Shown here: positions 61,867 to 64,000 of the stretch, piece after piece
Layout: each line of letters starts with the position of its first letter
How positions within the stretch are numbered: the first letter of the stretch is position 1
DNA from: Flaccisagitta enflata
Lineage: Eukaryota; Chaetognatha; Sagittoidea; Aphragmophora
DNA length: 64,000 nt
Reading direction: 5' to 3'
Assembly: GCA_965153355.1 (NCBI GenBank)
Contig: OZ231126.1
Coordinates: 93,930,001-93,994,000 of the forward strand
The notes under the pieces: model-generated
Database searches by the model: none
Told to the model about the DNA's origin: nothing
What the model saw: the letters and a program-made list of their open reading frames with translations, nothing else
Translations under genes and position numbers: made by a program

Positions 61867-62095
61867 GTTTTTAGTTTCGGACACGCAACTCTACAAGAGG
61901 CTTTGTCCATCTGTCTGTCTATCCGTCGGTCCGTCACACTCGAGTTGTCACGCTCGAGTTGATAACACGAAAAACGCCAACTTAGGATGCTGCAGTTGGT
62001 ATCGTTTGTGTGTGAGTGGGTTGGAGGGGGGTTGGGGGTGTGGTTGGGGTGAGGCTGGGAGTTAGATGCCCCTGCCCACCCGTCCGCAACGATAT
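61867..62095 (+). mobile_element. Hairpin element (GTTTCG type), 3' end lost
   Basis: AGTTTCGGACACGCAACTCT, ACAAGAGGCTTTGTCCATCT, CACGCTCGAGTTG, ending CCCTGCCCACCCGTCCGCAA C without the GTGTATCCGG part. A second hairpin element follows within 25 bp. Confidence 0.75.
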
Positions 62096-62111
62096 TGTGA
62101 CCCCGCGTCAC

Positions 62112-62292
62112 TTTTTAGTCGCGGACAAGCGACTCTATAAGAGGCTTTGTCCGTCCGTCGGTCCGTCGGTCGGTTGGTTGGTTGGTTGGTTGGTTGGTCC
62201 GTCACGCTCGAGTCGAAAAGTGGGAAAACACGCATTTCCGCCCCTGCCCACCCGTCCGCGACTGGTATTGGCCGTGTATCCGGCCTTGTTTT
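62112..62292 (+). mobile_element. Hairpin element (GTCGCG type), compact complete copy
   Basis: AGTCGCGGACAAGCGACTCT, ATAAGAGGCTTTGTCCGTCC, (GGTT)n, GTCACGCTCGAGTCGAAAAG, CCCACCCGTCCGCGACTGGT, GCCGTGTATCCGGCCTTGTT. Best reference copy of the family; ends 60 bp before a laminin exon. Confidence 0.87.
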
Positions 62293-62351
62293 CTTAAATT
62301 CGTTTCAATTCTCATGAACAAACCTGAATTTTTATTCTCCCAATCTCACAG

Positions 62352-62554
62352 CCTGTAACTGCGAGTCCACTGGATCTCGATCAAACTTCTGCGACGAAGT
62401 GACAGGTCAATGTCCTTGCGTTGCCCGCGCTTACGGCCGCCGATGCGACGAATGTCAACCCGGATATTACGGATTCCCGCAATGTCAACCTTGTCGGTGC
62501 AACGGACACGCCGTCAATTGCGACAGCAGGACTGGAGTCTGCGATAATTGTCAG
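62352..62554 (+). CDS. lamb1: Laminin beta, LE7-LE8 exon (last in window)
   Basis: Encodes ACNCESTGSRSNFCDEVTGQ, CPCVARAYGRRCDECQPGYY and CQPCRCNGHAVNCDSRTG ending DNCQ. Acceptor CTCACAG, donor CAG|GTATCT, phase 1 in, phase 0 out. I see no further laminin exon before 64000; the gene continues to the right (remaining LE modules and coiled coil). Confidence 0.96.
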
Positions 62555-63131
62555 GTATCTAGAGCAAAGTTGTTCTTTGATAACTGTCTACAGAGAAAAG
62601 CTAGATACAAGGTGTGAACCCCCTGAAAACTGTAGCACCCCCACCTACAGCTCTAGAGATATCATAGAGACTATTGAGGTAAAGAAAGGATGTTTATATC
62701 AATACCAGTGGCGCCACCAGAGCGATTTTAAAATTTATCCTCAAACTTAAGGTATAGCTTAGAAATATTGAAATTAACTATCTTTAAAATTTATAGAATT
62801 AAGAATTTTATATCATAACTTCCGCGTGGTTTGATTTACCGACTATTCACAGTTGCAGAACAAGTTGTGGAAGAGCTTCGCACAACGTCTTAGGACGTAA
62901 AGTCTGCTAGGGAAAAATGAAGTGCTTCACCCCACTTTTGCATCAATAATGGACTAAATATCCATCCACAAATGTTTTCTGTTCTCAAGTTGTCACTGGA
63001 TACACTTGATATGTACGTCTGTTTCATATTTCACGCTTTAAATCGCCTTTTGGTAAGCAATTCTCACAGAAAATGGTAAAAAAATGAAGATTTTTTGTGA
63101 AATTTTGTTGACATTTTTTTCTATTTTCTGA

Positions 63132-63272
63132 GGTCGAAATTATAAGAAGGCCACACCCAGAAAAACTTTGCATTTTCAAAAACATAGTTCTCTCTAAAAA
63201 CGATTTGGGAAGAGAACTATGTTCTTTATTTTTTCATTTTTTCATTTTCTATGCAAACTTATAATTTCGACC
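63132..63272. mobile_element. 140-bp fold-back MITE (AACATAG core)
   Basis: Arms GGTCGAAATTATAAG and CTTATAATTTCGACC, core AAAACATAGTTCTC / GAGAACTATGTTCTTT. Confidence 0.68.
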
Positions 63273-63637
63273 AACCCCTTGTCAGTGACAAAAAAGAAAT
63301 TTGTAGAAATTTTCAGTAAATTTTTTTCAGTAATTTAAGCTAAATCTGAGTCTCTTGCTAAATGGATGCAAATTTTGCCTTCAAATATCATGTATGTCTT
63401 ATCTCAATCATTTCTATTAATTTGTTTTTCTATTTTCACTCATGTATGTTTTCTATTTTGACCCAATTTGATAGCCTAAATGTTGGCTTCGTGGGCACGC
63501 TGTCTTAGGAAGCATGAACCATGAGGTCCCTCCTTTCATATTTTCTGCTCGATATGAATCTGGCCTTTCACCTTTCGGTCTGCATAGTTTATGTTCGAGC
63601 TTGGTAGCTATGGGGGCTAACCCGAGAAGAGAAAAAA

Positions 63638-63764
63638 CAAGGCCGGATACACGGCAGGAGAGTCGCGGACGGTTGGGCAGGGGCCGTAATGCAAAAACAG
63701 CTCGAAATTCAGAACGTACCGACCGACACGCCAAGGTGTAGAGTCGCGTGTCCGCGACTAAAAA
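63638..63764 (-). mobile_element. Hairpin element (GTCGCG type), reverse
   Basis: AACAAGGCCGGATACACGGC, AGTCGCGGACGGTTGGGCAG, short ACCGACCGAC, then AGTCGCGTGTCCGCGACTAA AAA. 127 bp, one of the smallest copies. Confidence 0.83.
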
Positions 63765-63857
63765 CGCGAGGAATTGTAACTGGAATTAAATAGTCTTTCA
63801 ATTTGGCCATTCATAAAGAAGGACCAAATAAAAGGTGTTAGTAGCGAAACGAGAACG

Positions 63858-64000
63858 AACAAGGCCGGATACACGGCTACCTTAGTCGCGTGCGGGTGGG
63901 CAGGGGCGGCGAAAAAAAGCAAAGTGTGACCGACCAACCGACCGACCGACAGACAGACGGACAGACAGACGGACAGAGCGGGTTGTAGAGTCGCGTGCAC
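63858..64000 (-). mobile_element. Hairpin element (GTCGCG type), reverse, cut by window end
   Basis: AACAAGGCCGGATACACGGC, TACCTTAGTCGCGTGCGGGT GGGCAGG, (ACCGACCGACAG)n, GGGTTGTAGAGTCGCGTGCA C. The window ends just past the centre of the palindrome. Confidence 0.83.

Overview
The window is invertebrate nuclear DNA: AT-rich, with short exons, long introns and canonical GT/AG splice sites, and very rich in microsatellites, minisatellites and nested transposable elements. Which animal it comes from cannot be fixed from the sequence. The single-beta-laminin style of the main gene, an abundant LINE remnant and many MITEs fit an arthropod or other invertebrate better than a vertebrate. That is inference.

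Main gene (+ strand, whole window). Sixteen securely assigned exons (10201 to 62554) encode the N-terminal half of a laminin beta chain: the LN polymerisation domain (10201-19338), five laminin-type EGF (LE) modules (19338-34611), the LF domain (34481-49700), and the first LE modules beyond LF (49690-62554). Every exon joins the next in frame, and the phases were checked by hand. Upstream, 2-7821 holds four or five candidate exons, all symmetric phase 1-1, that chain in frame into the first LN exon. Together they would give the chain an acidic, proline-rich N-terminal extension of about 250 residues. The gene runs off both window edges.

Nested gene (- strand, 55000-52948). A complete four-exon gene for a 191-residue Cdc42-type Rho GTPase lies antisense inside the 10.4 kb laminin intron 49701-60116.

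The introns are a museum of repeats. Two modular families dominate. The first has a terminal hairpin whose stem sequence varies compensatorily (AGTCGCG/CGCGACT, AGTTGCG/CGCAACT, AGATGCG/CGCATCT and others), followed by (GTCC/GGTC)n, a variable internal satellite and, in most copies, a 3' module GCCGTGTATCCGGCCTTG. About 19 copies were seen. The second is a fold-back family beginning GGGCAGCGGCCCC and ending GGGTACCGCTGACCAT, with a private 20-bp minisatellite inside (four copies). There are also a 4.3 kb degenerate LINE with a 12-bp target duplication, a dead Tc1-like transposon, a 4.5 kb fold-back element, and MITEs with TA, TTAA, 8-bp and 11-bp target duplications, many nested in one another.

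The most unusual signal is that several minisatellites are built from the gene's own exon/intron junctions. Tandem, decaying copies of a real 3' or 5' splice site, including the adjoining exon bases, stretch into the intron at 17200-17451, 17590-17910, 23464-23900 and, in the antisense Cdc42 gene, 54343-54567. Other introns consist almost entirely of one trinucleotide repeat starting at the splice donor.
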